From positions 34,090 to 98,089 of the forward strand of contig ONBA01000019.1 of assembly GCA_900315975.1 (NCBI GenBank): 64,000 nt of DNA, in the 5' to 3' direction. This document shows, one piece after another, positions 54,331 to 62,178 of this stretch (position 1 is its first letter; every line of letters begins with the position of its first letter). The notes beneath the pieces are model-generated. The model was not told the DNA's origin and did no database searches. It saw only the letters and a list, made by a program, of their open reading frames with translations. The DNA is from an uncultured Ruminococcus sp. GTDB taxonomy: Bacteria > Bacillota_A > Clostridia > Oscillospirales > Ruminococcaceae. A program made the position numbers and the translations under genes.

Positions 54331-54888
54331 ATGATACTATACATCAACTGCTGTGTACGAAACAAATCAAGGACCGATCGGGTAGCGAGAACTCTGCTTG
54401 CCGGAATGGGAGAATATACTGAGCTTTTTCTTCCCGATGAAGATATTAGACCTCTTACTGAAGAGGCTGTCGAAAAGAGGACAGCCCTGCTTGCTGAGGG
54501 AAAGCTTGATGATCCAATGTTAAGATACGCAAAACAGTTTGCTGAAGCGGATAAGATCGTGATCGCAGCACCGTTCTGGGACGGCTCATTCCCGTCGCTG
54601 CTGAAAGTTTATATCGAAAACATATACGCAGTGGGGATTGTATCAGCCTACGGTGCTGACGGGATACCGATCGGACTGTGCAAAGCAGACGAGCTCATAT
54701 ATGTTACAACAGCGGGAGGTCCGTATATCCCTGATTTCAGCTATAGTTACATCAAAACTCTTGCTGAGAACTGCTTCGGGATCCCAAATACAAGACTTAT
54801 AAAAGCTGAAATGCTCGACATCGAAGGAATGAACTCAGAAAAGATACTATCAGATCTGATAGAAACTATTACTGGAACGGAGGTATAG
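54331..54888 (+). CDS. Flavodoxin-like FMN NAD(P)H oxidoreductase (azoreductase-type)
   Basis: A 185-residue flavodoxin-fold protein. The phosphate loop CCVRNKSRTDRVA, APFWDGSFPSLLKVYIENI (as in FMN-dependent azoreductases and quinone reductases) and TTAGGPYIPDFS fit the family. It should reduce quinones, azo or nitro compounds with NAD(P)H. ATG follows AAAGGAGG. Its stop lies four bases ahead of the STAS-kinase start, so they are co-transcribed. Confidence 0.88.
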   Translation: MILYINCCVRNKSRTDRVARTLLAGMGEYTELFLPDEDIRPLTEEAVEKRTALLAEGKLDDPMLRYAKQFAEADKIVIAAPFWDGSFPSLLKVYIENIYAVGIVSAYGADGIPIGLCKADELIYVTTAGGPYIPDFSYSYIKTLAENCFGIPNTRLIKAEMLDIEGMNSEKILSDLIETITGTEV

Positions 54889-54892
54889 TGTT

Positions 54893-56044
54893 ATGGCTGA
54901 AAACGTAATCAGACTTTCCGGCAGGATCGATACCAGCAACGCTGCAGAATGGGAGAAGACAATAACGGAACAGCTGAGCGGTGAAACTGAAAACTCATTT
55001 GACGCAGACGAACTTGAATACATTTCAAGTGCCGGTCTGAGAGTTCTCATTAAGGTCAGAAAAAAGGCTGGCAGTGAGATAAAGATATTCAATGTATCTT
55101 CGGATGTATATGATATATTCGATATGACCGGATTTACAGAACTCTTTAAAGTCGAAAAGAAAATGCGCGAGATCTCCGTTGAAGGCTGTGAGGTGATCGG
55201 TAAAGGCTTCTACGGAACTGTTTACCGAATTGATCCGGAAACGATTGTAAAGGTATATAATACACCTGACAGCATACCGATAATAGAAAAAGAGCAGCGC
55301 TTTGCAAAGTGCGCTTTTGTCAAAGGAGTACCGACAGCTATCTCTTATGATATAGTCAGAGTCGGCGATAATTACGGCTCGGTATTTGAACTGCTCAATG
55401 CTGATTCCTTTAACGATCATCTTATAAATGAGCCGGAAAAATTCGACGAGCTCCTGCATAAGTACATTGACTTTCTGAAAGTGGTACACAGTGCAGAAAT
55501 GGATGCAGGGACTATACCGATGGCAAGGGACATCTTCATCGGCTACCTTGATGTTATAGACTCTTACCTTACATCAGAACAGTCTGTGAGACTGAAAGAA
55601 TTATTGTCAGCACTACCTGACGATCTGCATATGGTTCACGGAGACTTCCAGATGAAAAATGTAATGCTTGTTGGTGATGAACCAATGCTGATAGATATGG
55701 AAACTATTTCAACGGGACAGCCTATATTTGACCTTCAGGCACTCTATGTCACATATATTTCCTTCAGCGAGGATTGTCCGGATAATCTCAGCAGTTTTCT
55801 TGGCATTTCCGATGATCTGGGCGAGCCGATATGGAACAGTATCTTAGAAAAATACTTTGATACTGCTGACAAGGCTGAGCTGTCTGCTATAAACGATAAG
55901 ATCAGGCTGATGTCTGCAATACGTTTCCTTTATCTGCTCGCCGTAACTGACCTGAAAAACGGCGACCTTGGTGAAAGACGGATAAAGCGCACTCAGGATC
56001 ATATTTCTGAGCTCCTTAAAAAAGTCAATGGATTTGAAATATAA
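54893..56044 (+). CDS. STAS domain fused to an APH-like kinase domain
   Basis: A 383-residue two-domain protein. Residues 1-90 are a STAS anti-anti-sigma-type domain with the phosphorylatable serine in YISSAGLRVL (Ser46). Residues about 93-375 are an APH-like kinase: glycine loop IGKGFYGTVY, Lys120, HGDFQMKN with Asp251, and LIDMETI with Asp268. The kinase closely resembles that of the HD fusion at 52341 (shared GVPTAIS and VGxxYGxxxEL phrases). The substrate is not known; the STAS domain may be a partner-switch input. ATG at 54893 follows GGAGG. Confidence 0.88.
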   Translation: MAENVIRLSGRIDTSNAAEWEKTITEQLSGETENSFDADELEYISSAGLRVLIKVRKKAGSEIKIFNVSSDVYDIFDMTGFTELFKVEKKMREISVEGCEVIGKGFYGTVYRIDPETIVKVYNTPDSIPIIEKEQRFAKCAFVKGVPTAISYDIVRVGDNYGSVFELLNADSFNDHLINEPEKFDELLHKYIDFLKVVHSAEMDAGTIPMARDIFIGYLDVIDSYLTSEQSVRLKELLSALPDDLHMVHGDFQMKNVMLVGDEPMLIDMETISTGQPIFDLQALYVTYISFSEDCPDNLSSFLGISDDLGEPIWNSILEKYFDTADKAELSAINDKIRLMSAIRFLYLLAVTDLKNGDLGERRIKRTQDHISELLKKVNGFEI

Positions 56045-56048
56045 TAAA

Positions 56049-56077
56049 AACTGCCTCGGAACTATTCCGGGGCAGTT
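56049..56077 (+). terminator. Terminator after the STAS-kinase gene
   Basis: 12 bp stem AACTGCCTCGGA / TCCGGGGCAGTT (one G-T pair), followed by TAAGTTTTT. Confidence 0.88.
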
Positions 56078-56252
56078 TAAGTTTTTAGTTCAGTTTTTAG
56101 TATACCGACAGCGACCTACCACAGCTTGCCGTCATCAGTACAGGATATGTCAGTTCAATGATAGTATCGTTTGTCATATCAGATGCGCTGCACGTCAGAG
56201 TATATGATATGCCGCTGTTATTCAATGTTCCGATACTAATAGCCGCTTAAAG

Positions 56253-58487
56253 TTATTCCCTGTTATCCTTCAGACTCTCGATCATATCTATATTATCAAC
56301 TCTGCGTCTGAGTATCAGCAGTGAGCCGAAGTAGCAAATGCAGGTGACAGCAATTGTGAAAAGAACCGTTTTCAGCGTAAGCTCCACTGGCAGTATCAAT
56401 TCAAGAACTTCTACAAGGAGAACTGAAAAGAGCTTCATTATTCCAACACCGCCGAGTATTCCAAGAACTATGCCAGGTATAAGGAGTATGTGATTTCCTC
56501 TCAGCACCATGGTGTCGATATACTTACGCTTATAACCGAGAACTTTCAGCATTGAGATATTTGCAGCCTGTTCGTTTATCATCATATTTATAGCGACATA
56601 GATCGAAGCGATACATATGACAACGCCGAGGAGAATTATTGTTATCCTGTTGGTCGTGGATTCGTCATAAACAATATCCATCTGCTTCTTAAAAGACTTG
56701 TCTGTCAGTATAAGTGAAACCTCACCATTTTCAAAACTAATACTCTCGTCAGACAGTATGCAGTCATAATAATCAGCATCTATACCTGTCACCTTCGAGG
56801 CATTCTCTCTTGTACTTATAACGTAGATCTCATAATCATTCTTTATAATTCCACTTATCTTTATCGTCTTTTCTTCGAGAGTAGCACTATTTTTCAGTTT
56901 TATCTCATCACCCTTGTCCACGTCGAACATAACTGCTGCGAGATTGCTTATATACCAGCCTTCGCTGAGGTCAGCAGTTTTGTTGGTGGATTTTTCAGTG
57001 AGATTGAGCCGTTTGCAATCCTTGTCGGCACCGATAACGTTCACGATGCTTCCGCTTTCAGACTCAAAACTCGAATTGATAAGGACATCGGTATTATCGC
57101 TGTATACTCCCTCTCTAAAGTCGCTGAGGTAGTACCTGTACTTGTAGCTGCCTATCTTTGGCTGAGGATCATCGGCAAGAGACTTCATCGAATCGGAATA
57201 TACCATTCCGAAGCAAATAATAGCGCTGCCGAGGAATATTCCGAGAAAAATAACGAAGCTTCTTCCGGGATTGCCTATGACTGAACGAAGCGCAAAACGA
57301 GTTCTCACCTTCATTTGGGATTTGGTGAAGATCTTTTTTGACGCAGATTTTGTACCTACCGAACCGCTCAGGAGCGACACAGTATTGTTTTTGAGTATCT
57401 TACGTGTAACGAGCATAGCAGCAATAAAATAAATAACAGTCGGGATAATTATGCCGGCGATCATTATTGCGGCCGGTACTTTAAAGACGGGCTTGATAGG
57501 CTCGAAACTCGCTGTTGCGAATTCACCGAACCAGTCTGCAATAAACAGCGAGACTAAGCTCATAAGAACACCGCCTATAAGTCCTGGAATTACCGCCATA
57601 ATACTGTAATGAAGCATTATTGTGCGAGGTTTGTAGCCGAGGGCAGAGAGTGTTCCGATAATTTTCTGTTCCTTTATTATTTTGCGGCTTATGATGATGC
57701 AGATAAGAACTACCGCGATTATTGGCAGAGTAATAAGCAGCAGCCAGGCCATAATGATATATGTGTCTGCTTCCTGATAGACATAATTGATGCGGCCGTT
57801 GGCGTCAGAGGAAAGGTAGCTGAGTGTAGTATAAATGCTGTTTATTTCCTTACGCAGCTCATTCTCCCTGGACGAATCATTGTAGATGACCTTATACATC
57901 ACATTAGGCTCTTCAAAACTGCTGTTAAAAGTCTTTTCATCTAGAACTGCAAGGAAAAAGTCTTCGACATTCTTGTAGGTGTCGGTGTCGTTCTCGACCA
58001 TAAAGAGGTAGTCAGGGCGCAGAAAAAAGCCTGTTACCGTGCGTTCCTTTTGACCGGCAAATATCCTGTCGCCGACTTCGATGCTGTGTTCCTCAGCGTA
58101 GCCGAGAGAGATCATGACCTCGTTCTCATTTGTCGGACGGCTGCCAGCTGTCAGTTCACAAAGGTCTATCTGTTTATTCTCTTTGAAAATACGCGAATGC
58201 TTGCTGTCAGGTTCTTCAAAGTTCACGCTGTATTCCTTTTCAAAGACCGCATCGTATTTCGATGCAAGGCTCTTTAAGGCTTCATCGGGAATAACCATTT
58301 CAGTCTCAAACTGAGCATCCTGACGGCTGTTGCGTCTGGCAAAGTCATCTGCATACTTTTTAACGCTTGTTCCCGAAGTGTAGAACAGGAAGAACATCAG
58401 CAGCGTTACCATTGTCAAAACAGAAGCAGAAACGTAAAACGACAGATATGATCGTATGCTTCGCGGATATCGTTTGTTAAGTTTCAT
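56253..58487 (-). CDS. FtsX-like ABC transporter permease
   Basis: A 744-residue permease of the MacB/FtsX class with two homologous halves: a helix near residue 20, a large extracytoplasmic MacB-type domain (about 50-240), three helices near 245-380, a helix near 415, a second outside region (about 440-610) and three final helices. It pairs with the ATPase encoded 14 bases upstream to form a mechanotransmission or export complex. ATG at 58487 follows ACGGAGG. The substrate is unknown. Confidence 0.9.
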   Translation of the reverse strand: MKLNKRYPRSIRSYLSFYVSASVLTMVTLLMFFLFYTSGTSVKKYADDFARRNSRQDAQFETEMVIPDEALKSLASKYDAVFEKEYSVNFEEPDSKHSRIFKENKQIDLCELTAGSRPTNENEVMISLGYAEEHSIEVGDRIFAGQKERTVTGFFLRPDYLFMVENDTDTYKNVEDFFLAVLDEKTFNSSFEEPNVMYKVIYNDSSRENELRKEINSIYTTLSYLSSDANGRINYVYQEADTYIIMAWLLLITLPIIAVVLICIIISRKIIKEQKIIGTLSALGYKPRTIMLHYSIMAVIPGLIGGVLMSLVSLFIADWFGEFATASFEPIKPVFKVPAAIMIAGIIIPTVIYFIAAMLVTRKILKNNTVSLLSGSVGTKSASKKIFTKSQMKVRTRFALRSVIGNPGRSFVIFLGIFLGSAIICFGMVYSDSMKSLADDPQPKIGSYKYRYYLSDFREGVYSDNTDVLINSSFESESGSIVNVIGADKDCKRLNLTEKSTNKTADLSEGWYISNLAAVMFDVDKGDEIKLKNSATLEEKTIKISGIIKNDYEIYVISTRENASKVTGIDADYYDCILSDESISFENGEVSLILTDKSFKKQMDIVYDESTTNRITIILLGVVICIASIYVAINMMINEQAANISMLKVLGYKRKYIDTMVLRGNHILLIPGIVLGILGGVGIMKLFSVLLVEVLELILPVELTLKTVLFTIAVTCICYFGSLLILRRRVDNIDMIESLKDNRE

Positions 58488-58501
58488 AGCGCACCTCCGT
58501 T

Positions 58502-59200
58502 CTACAAGTTCAGCTTCTCGGCGGGACACTTATTATCATTGTCTACCTTTGAGGCAACATTGCCATCCTTGAATCTTATAATGCAGTCAGCCATATCAGC
58601 GATAGCTTCGTTATGAGTAATGATGATTATAGTAGTACCATAAATCTGGTTCATCTTCTCTACGAATTTCAGCACCGCATAGGAAGATTTCGTGTCAAGT
58701 GCACCTGTTAGCTCATCACAAAGCAGAAGCTTGGGATTCTTTATCATAGCTCGTCCGATAGCGACTCTCTGCTGCTGACCGCCGGAAAGCTCTTTCGGGA
58801 AGCGCTTGCGGTACTGTTCTATCTCAAGGGCTTTCAGTACCTCGTCGATGTCAAGTGGCTTGGGAGAGATCTCAGATACGACCTGTATATTCTCCTCAAC
58901 GTTGAGGTCGGGGATGAGGTTGTAGAACTGGAAGATGAACCCCACGTCCTCAAGACGGTACTGTAACAGTTCCTTCTTGCTTGCGGAGGCTATGTTTTTA
59001 CCGTCAACTATGAGGTCGCCTGAGTCAAGACTGTCAAGTCCGCCGATCATATTGAGCAGAGTGGATTTACCTGAGCCGGAAGGTCCGAGGATAACATAGA
59101 TCTTGCCCTTGTCGAGCGTTAGGTCAACTCCTGCAAGAGCGAAAACTGCTGCTTCACCTGTTCCGTACTGTTTTTTTGCGTTTTTTATTTCGATAAACAT
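58502..59200 (-). CDS. ABC transporter ATP-binding protein (MacB/LolD type)
   Basis: A 232-residue ATPase: Walker A GPSGSGKST, Q-loop FIFQFYNLIPDLNV, signature LSGGQQQR, Walker B LLLCDELTGALD and H-loop ITHNEA. It matches the ATPase of FtsX-type permeases. Start ATG at 59200 follows GGAGG; four earlier codons are open but lack a ribosome site. It is the first gene of a two-gene operon that shares its promoter element with the HD-kinase operon. Confidence 0.94.
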   Translation of the reverse strand: MFIEIKNAKKQYGTGEAAVFALAGVDLTLDKGKIYVILGPSGSGKSTLLNMIGGLDSLDSGDLIVDGKNIASASKKELLQYRLEDVGFIFQFYNLIPDLNVEENIQVVSEISPKPLDIDEVLKALEIEQYRKRFPKELSGGQQQRVAIGRAMIKNPKLLLCDELTGALDTKSSYAVLKFVEKMNQIYGTTIIIITHNEAIADMADCIIRFKDGNVASKVDNDNKCPAEKLNL

Positions 59201-59382
59201 GCTTACCTCCATCTGGCATCTATTAAAAATAATCAGTGTAAACTCTGATAGAAACTCTTTCTGCGCTGAGTTTTCTTATTGTACAGATATAGCAGGCAAA
59301 TTATTCATTTCTGGCATATTCAGCGCAACTATCAGCATTCACATAAACAATTGCTTGTTTACGCGAATTTATGTTTGATTTA

Positions 59383-59442
59383 ACTATATAAAATTATATC
59401 ATTCATTTACATAATAGTCAATGAACAATCTGTAAATTTTTG
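59383..59442 (-). promoter_or_regulatory. Promoter and conserved element of the FtsX-type ABC operon
   Basis: TTGACT (59416-59421) and TATAAT (59393-59398), 17 bp apart, with TTTACAGATTGTTCA upstream. By eye about 54 of 60 aligned positions match the element at 53901-53960. The leader is about 185 bases long. Confidence 0.8.
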
Positions 59443-59587
59443 TGATCATGACAATCTGCAAAGTATTCTACAGGTGGTTTACATTCCAAAGGATAGAGGA
59501 TACTTTCATGAAGCATCAGCTTTGTCTCTTGGACTTCATATGACGGCAATAAGCTGTTTAAAAATATGACTAATTATCAAAAAGTAC

Positions 59588-59616
59588 TTGAATTATGTTT
59601 ATTATTTTGGTACAAT
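59588..59616 (+). promoter_or_regulatory. Promoter of the MATE operon
   Basis: TTGAAT (59588-59593) and TACAAT (59611-59616), 17 bp apart, giving a leader of about 165 bases before the MATE gene. The stretch 59443-59587 shows no clear gene. Confidence 0.7.
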
Positions 59617-59700
59617 AGAATAAATCATACAGCAAATGCACCGTTAATCAGCATCGATCATTCGTAAAATTTAGCTTATATCTCAGACTAAAGAAATATT

Positions 59701-59756
59701 AACGCACTTTGAGAAGTATGTAACAATATAACAATAACAGCTTTTCAAAGTGCGTT
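59701..59756 (+). terminator. Leader terminator (attenuator) upstream of the MATE gene
   Basis: A perfect 12 bp stem AACGCACTTTGA / TCAAAGTGCGTT (59701-59712, 59745-59756) directly followed by six T, within the leader and 35 bases before the MATE start. Its place between promoter and gene suggests attenuation. No known riboswitch was recognised upstream of it. Confidence 0.72.
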
Positions 59757-59790
59757 TTTTATTATTCAGGACAGCAATAAAGGAGGAAAA

Positions 59791-61125
59791 ATGAAAGGTT
59801 TTTGTGAACGAAAATTCGGCTCTATGTTTATATCAGGTACATTTACAAAGGCGGTCATGTACATCATGCTCCTTTGTGACAGTATCATTGCGGGTTACTT
59901 TATAGGAGAGACCGGAGTTGCTGCGATAAATGCAATCACGCCGGTGACAGGTATCGTCACATTTTTCGGAGACCTTGTATCCACAGGTGTGGGCATAGTT
60001 TTCACAAGAGAGATCGGAGCTATGCGAAAAAAAAGAGCCGATGAGATCTACGGACAGGGGCTTATCATCAGTATTTCCATAGGTCTTATCTCAGCGATCA
60101 CGATTTTTCTGATACAGGATATCTATTTCAGCATAGGCGGTATAAAGGGAGAAATACTCGACCAGGCACTCAGATACTATCGCTTTGCCCCGATAAATGC
60201 TTTTCTTACGATAGTAATTTTCTACCTTGAACAGATGGTATACAGTGATGGCGACGAGCTTTGCAATAATATCTGCTATGTGTTCCAGATCGGTGGAAAC
60301 ATCGTATGCTCTGTAATACTGACAAAATTCATGGGAATGACGGGTATCATTCTTGGCTCTGTAATAGGCAACGGACTCGGCATTCTTGCCTGCTGCTGGC
60401 ATTATTTCAGAAAAGGAAACACACTACGTTTCGTATGGCACCTCTCTTTCAGGGATTTCCTGCTGACATCTCGTTACAGTATCGTAGATTCTTCCGTCTA
60501 CCTCTGCTGGGCACTAATGGATTACGTTATGATCGGATTTGTATCAAGCCATTACAGCGAGACAGGCCTTGTCACACTTGCAGTGGTTGTCAGCCTGATA
60601 GAATTCAGCGTTGTACTTGACGGTGTCGGGATGGCAATGCAGCCTTTGATTGGCACATATTACGGAGAAAAGAATCATGTGCTGATAAAGAGGGTAATGA
60701 AATCCGCATTGAAAGCAGCCATTCTCGAAGGTGCAGCCGCAACGGTACTAATCTGCATTTTTTCAAGACAGTTCTGCGGACTGTTCGGTATAAGCGGCGG
60801 CGCAGCTCTTGCGCCTTCCATGACTGCGATACGTATCGTTTCACTTGGGTTCACACTATGCAGTGTTGTATCGCTCACAACCTCATACTATATGCTTATC
60901 GACCGCATTCGTATGGCAACGTGTATTGCAATACTTCAAAACGGACTGCTATATATTGTTTTGCCGATAATAGGTTCCTTACTTTTCGGGATAAACGGAA
61001 TGTGGGCAGGTTTTATCGTTGCTTCGCTGATGACGCTGATCTCTGCGTACTTATTTGTATATCTGCGGTTCGGAAGGGATAACTTCCCATATCTGCTTAA
61101 AGATATAGATTCGGAGATGAGATAG
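59791..61125 (+). CDS. MATE-family efflux transporter
   Basis: A 444-residue membrane protein with about 12 helices in two halves, typical of MATE (DinF/NorM-type) cation-coupled exporters. DSIIAGYFIGETGVAAINA, GIVTFFGDLVSTGVGIVF and DGVGMAMQPLIGTYYGE are recognisable family stretches; conserved Asp and Gln occur in the expected helices. Drug or metabolite export is likely. ATG follows AAAGGAGG. The stop is six bases before the RsbW-like gene. Confidence 0.92.
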   Translation: MKGFCERKFGSMFISGTFTKAVMYIMLLCDSIIAGYFIGETGVAAINAITPVTGIVTFFGDLVSTGVGIVFTREIGAMRKKRADEIYGQGLIISISIGLISAITIFLIQDIYFSIGGIKGEILDQALRYYRFAPINAFLTIVIFYLEQMVYSDGDELCNNICYVFQIGGNIVCSVILTKFMGMTGIILGSVIGNGLGILACCWHYFRKGNTLRFVWHLSFRDFLLTSRYSIVDSSVYLCWALMDYVMIGFVSSHYSETGLVTLAVVVSLIEFSVVLDGVGMAMQPLIGTYYGEKNHVLIKRVMKSALKAAILEGAAATVLICIFSRQFCGLFGISGGAALAPSMTAIRIVSLGFTLCSVVSLTTSYYMLIDRIRMATCIAILQNGLLYIVLPIIGSLLFGINGMWAGFIVASLMTLISAYLFVYLRFGRDNFPYLLKDIDSEMR

Positions 61126-61130
61126 TTGTA

Positions 61131-61514
61131 ATGGATGATATCCTTACGGCTGACAAGGCAGCTTCACTGTCGGAAAGCGTTGAGAAGCTCCTGGTGTCGC
61201 ATAATTACCCGAAGAAAATAGCTAACCGCGCAGCGCTGTTCGTAGAGGAGATCTGTCTTACGATACTTGAAAAGAATAAACGCTCTAAAAAACCGCTTCT
61301 ATTTGAGATTTCTTTGTTCTTTGAGGACGATTCCGTCTTTATCATAGAACGTGATTCGGGCGAATTATTCGACCTTACAGACCCCGATCTTGAAATAAAA
61401 GGTTTGAGCGGTTACATATTAAGCGGACTTATGGAATCGCATAAAGAAAAGGCATATCTTGTAACAACGGGCTATAACCGCAACATGATCCGATTTTCAA
61501 CGAATGAAAAATGA
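61131..61514 (+). CDS. Degenerate RsbW-like ATPase (HATPase fold)
   Basis: A 127-residue protein related to anti-sigma-factor kinases of the GHKL fold. The helix FVEEICLTILEKN fits the N-box helix, but the Mg-binding Asn is Thr44; the G1-like RDSGELFDL, GLSGYILSGLM as the G2-like region and the last strand NRNMIRFS remain. It is likely to bind a partner but not phosphorylate it. The start lacks a strong ribosome site and is five bases from the MATE stop, so it is translationally coupled. It may regulate the exporter or a partner switch. Confidence 0.75.
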   Translation: MDDILTADKAASLSESVEKLLVSHNYPKKIANRAALFVEEICLTILEKNKRSKKPLLFEISLFFEDDSVFIIERDSGELFDLTDPDLEIKGLSGYILSGLMESHKEKAYLVTTGYNRNMIRFSTNEK

Positions 61515-61531
61515 CAAAGGAGGGTGAAATG

Positions 61532-62161
61532 ATGAATGTTTATGACTTTGACGGAACGATATATTATCCTGACTGTACTGTGAGCTTTGCTTTATGGTGC
61601 GCAAATCGTCACCCGAAGCTGTGGTTCACTTTTGTACCTAAAGCAATCAAAAACCTGATACTGTATAAAAGGGGAAAGCTGCCAAGATATAAGTTGGAAA
61701 GACATTTTTTCAGCTTTCTCGGAATGATAGATGATTTTGATGAGCAGATCGAAAAGTTTTGGGATAAACATGAGAAAAGAATATCAAAGTGGTATCTTGC
61801 TCAGAAAAAGTCGGATGATCTTATCATAAGTGCGTCACCGGACTGTATCATCGCACCTATAGCCAAACGGCTCGGTGTTAAATACATGGCTTCAGAATAT
61901 GACCGGGAGTTCGGTGTATTTACCAATAACCTGATGTATGCAAAAGAAAAGGCGCGATATATGATAGACCATGGCTTTCCGGTGATAGATAACTTCTATT
62001 CTGATTCTCTTTCCGATACTCCTATAGCACTTTGTGCGGAAAAAGCTCATCTTATTACCAACAAGGCACAGAAGGTCAATGACTGGCCGGAAATGGATAA
62101 GGAAACCTTGAAGGAAGTCCGCCGCAAAATAGATTCGGGAACAAATATACATATGGACTGA
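61532..62161 (+). CDS. HAD-superfamily phosphatase (SerB-like)
   Basis: A 209-residue HAD hydrolase. Motif I is DFDGTIYYPD near the N-terminus; the helical C1 cap lies at about 15-90, motif II is LIISASPDCI, a lysine follows at AKEKARYM, and motif IV is NFYSDSLSDTPI. It resembles phosphoserine phosphatase/CicA-type enzymes, but the substrate is unknown. ATG at 61532 lies eight bases after AAAGGAGG; the ATG at 61529 is also possible. Part of the MATE operon. Confidence 0.88.
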   Translation: MNVYDFDGTIYYPDCTVSFALWCANRHPKLWFTFVPKAIKNLILYKRGKLPRYKLERHFFSFLGMIDDFDEQIEKFWDKHEKRISKWYLAQKKSDDLIISASPDCIIAPIAKRLGVKYMASEYDREFGVFTNNLMYAKEKARYMIDHGFPVIDNFYSDSLSDTPIALCAEKAHLITNKAQKVNDWPEMDKETLKEVRRKIDSGTNIHMD

Positions 62162-62178
62162 ATAACAGAGGATAAATT

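Noticed and set aside
56097..56252. Minus-strand open stretch of about 50 codons downstream of the FtsX-type gene
   Set aside because: No start codon with a ribosome site and no family match; could be a decayed C-terminus but evidence is too weak.
59480..59580. Plus-strand short frame reading YIPKDRGYFHEASALSLG
   Set aside because: No start or ribosome site, fewer than 40 codons, and no recognisable family; possibly an old gene fragment.
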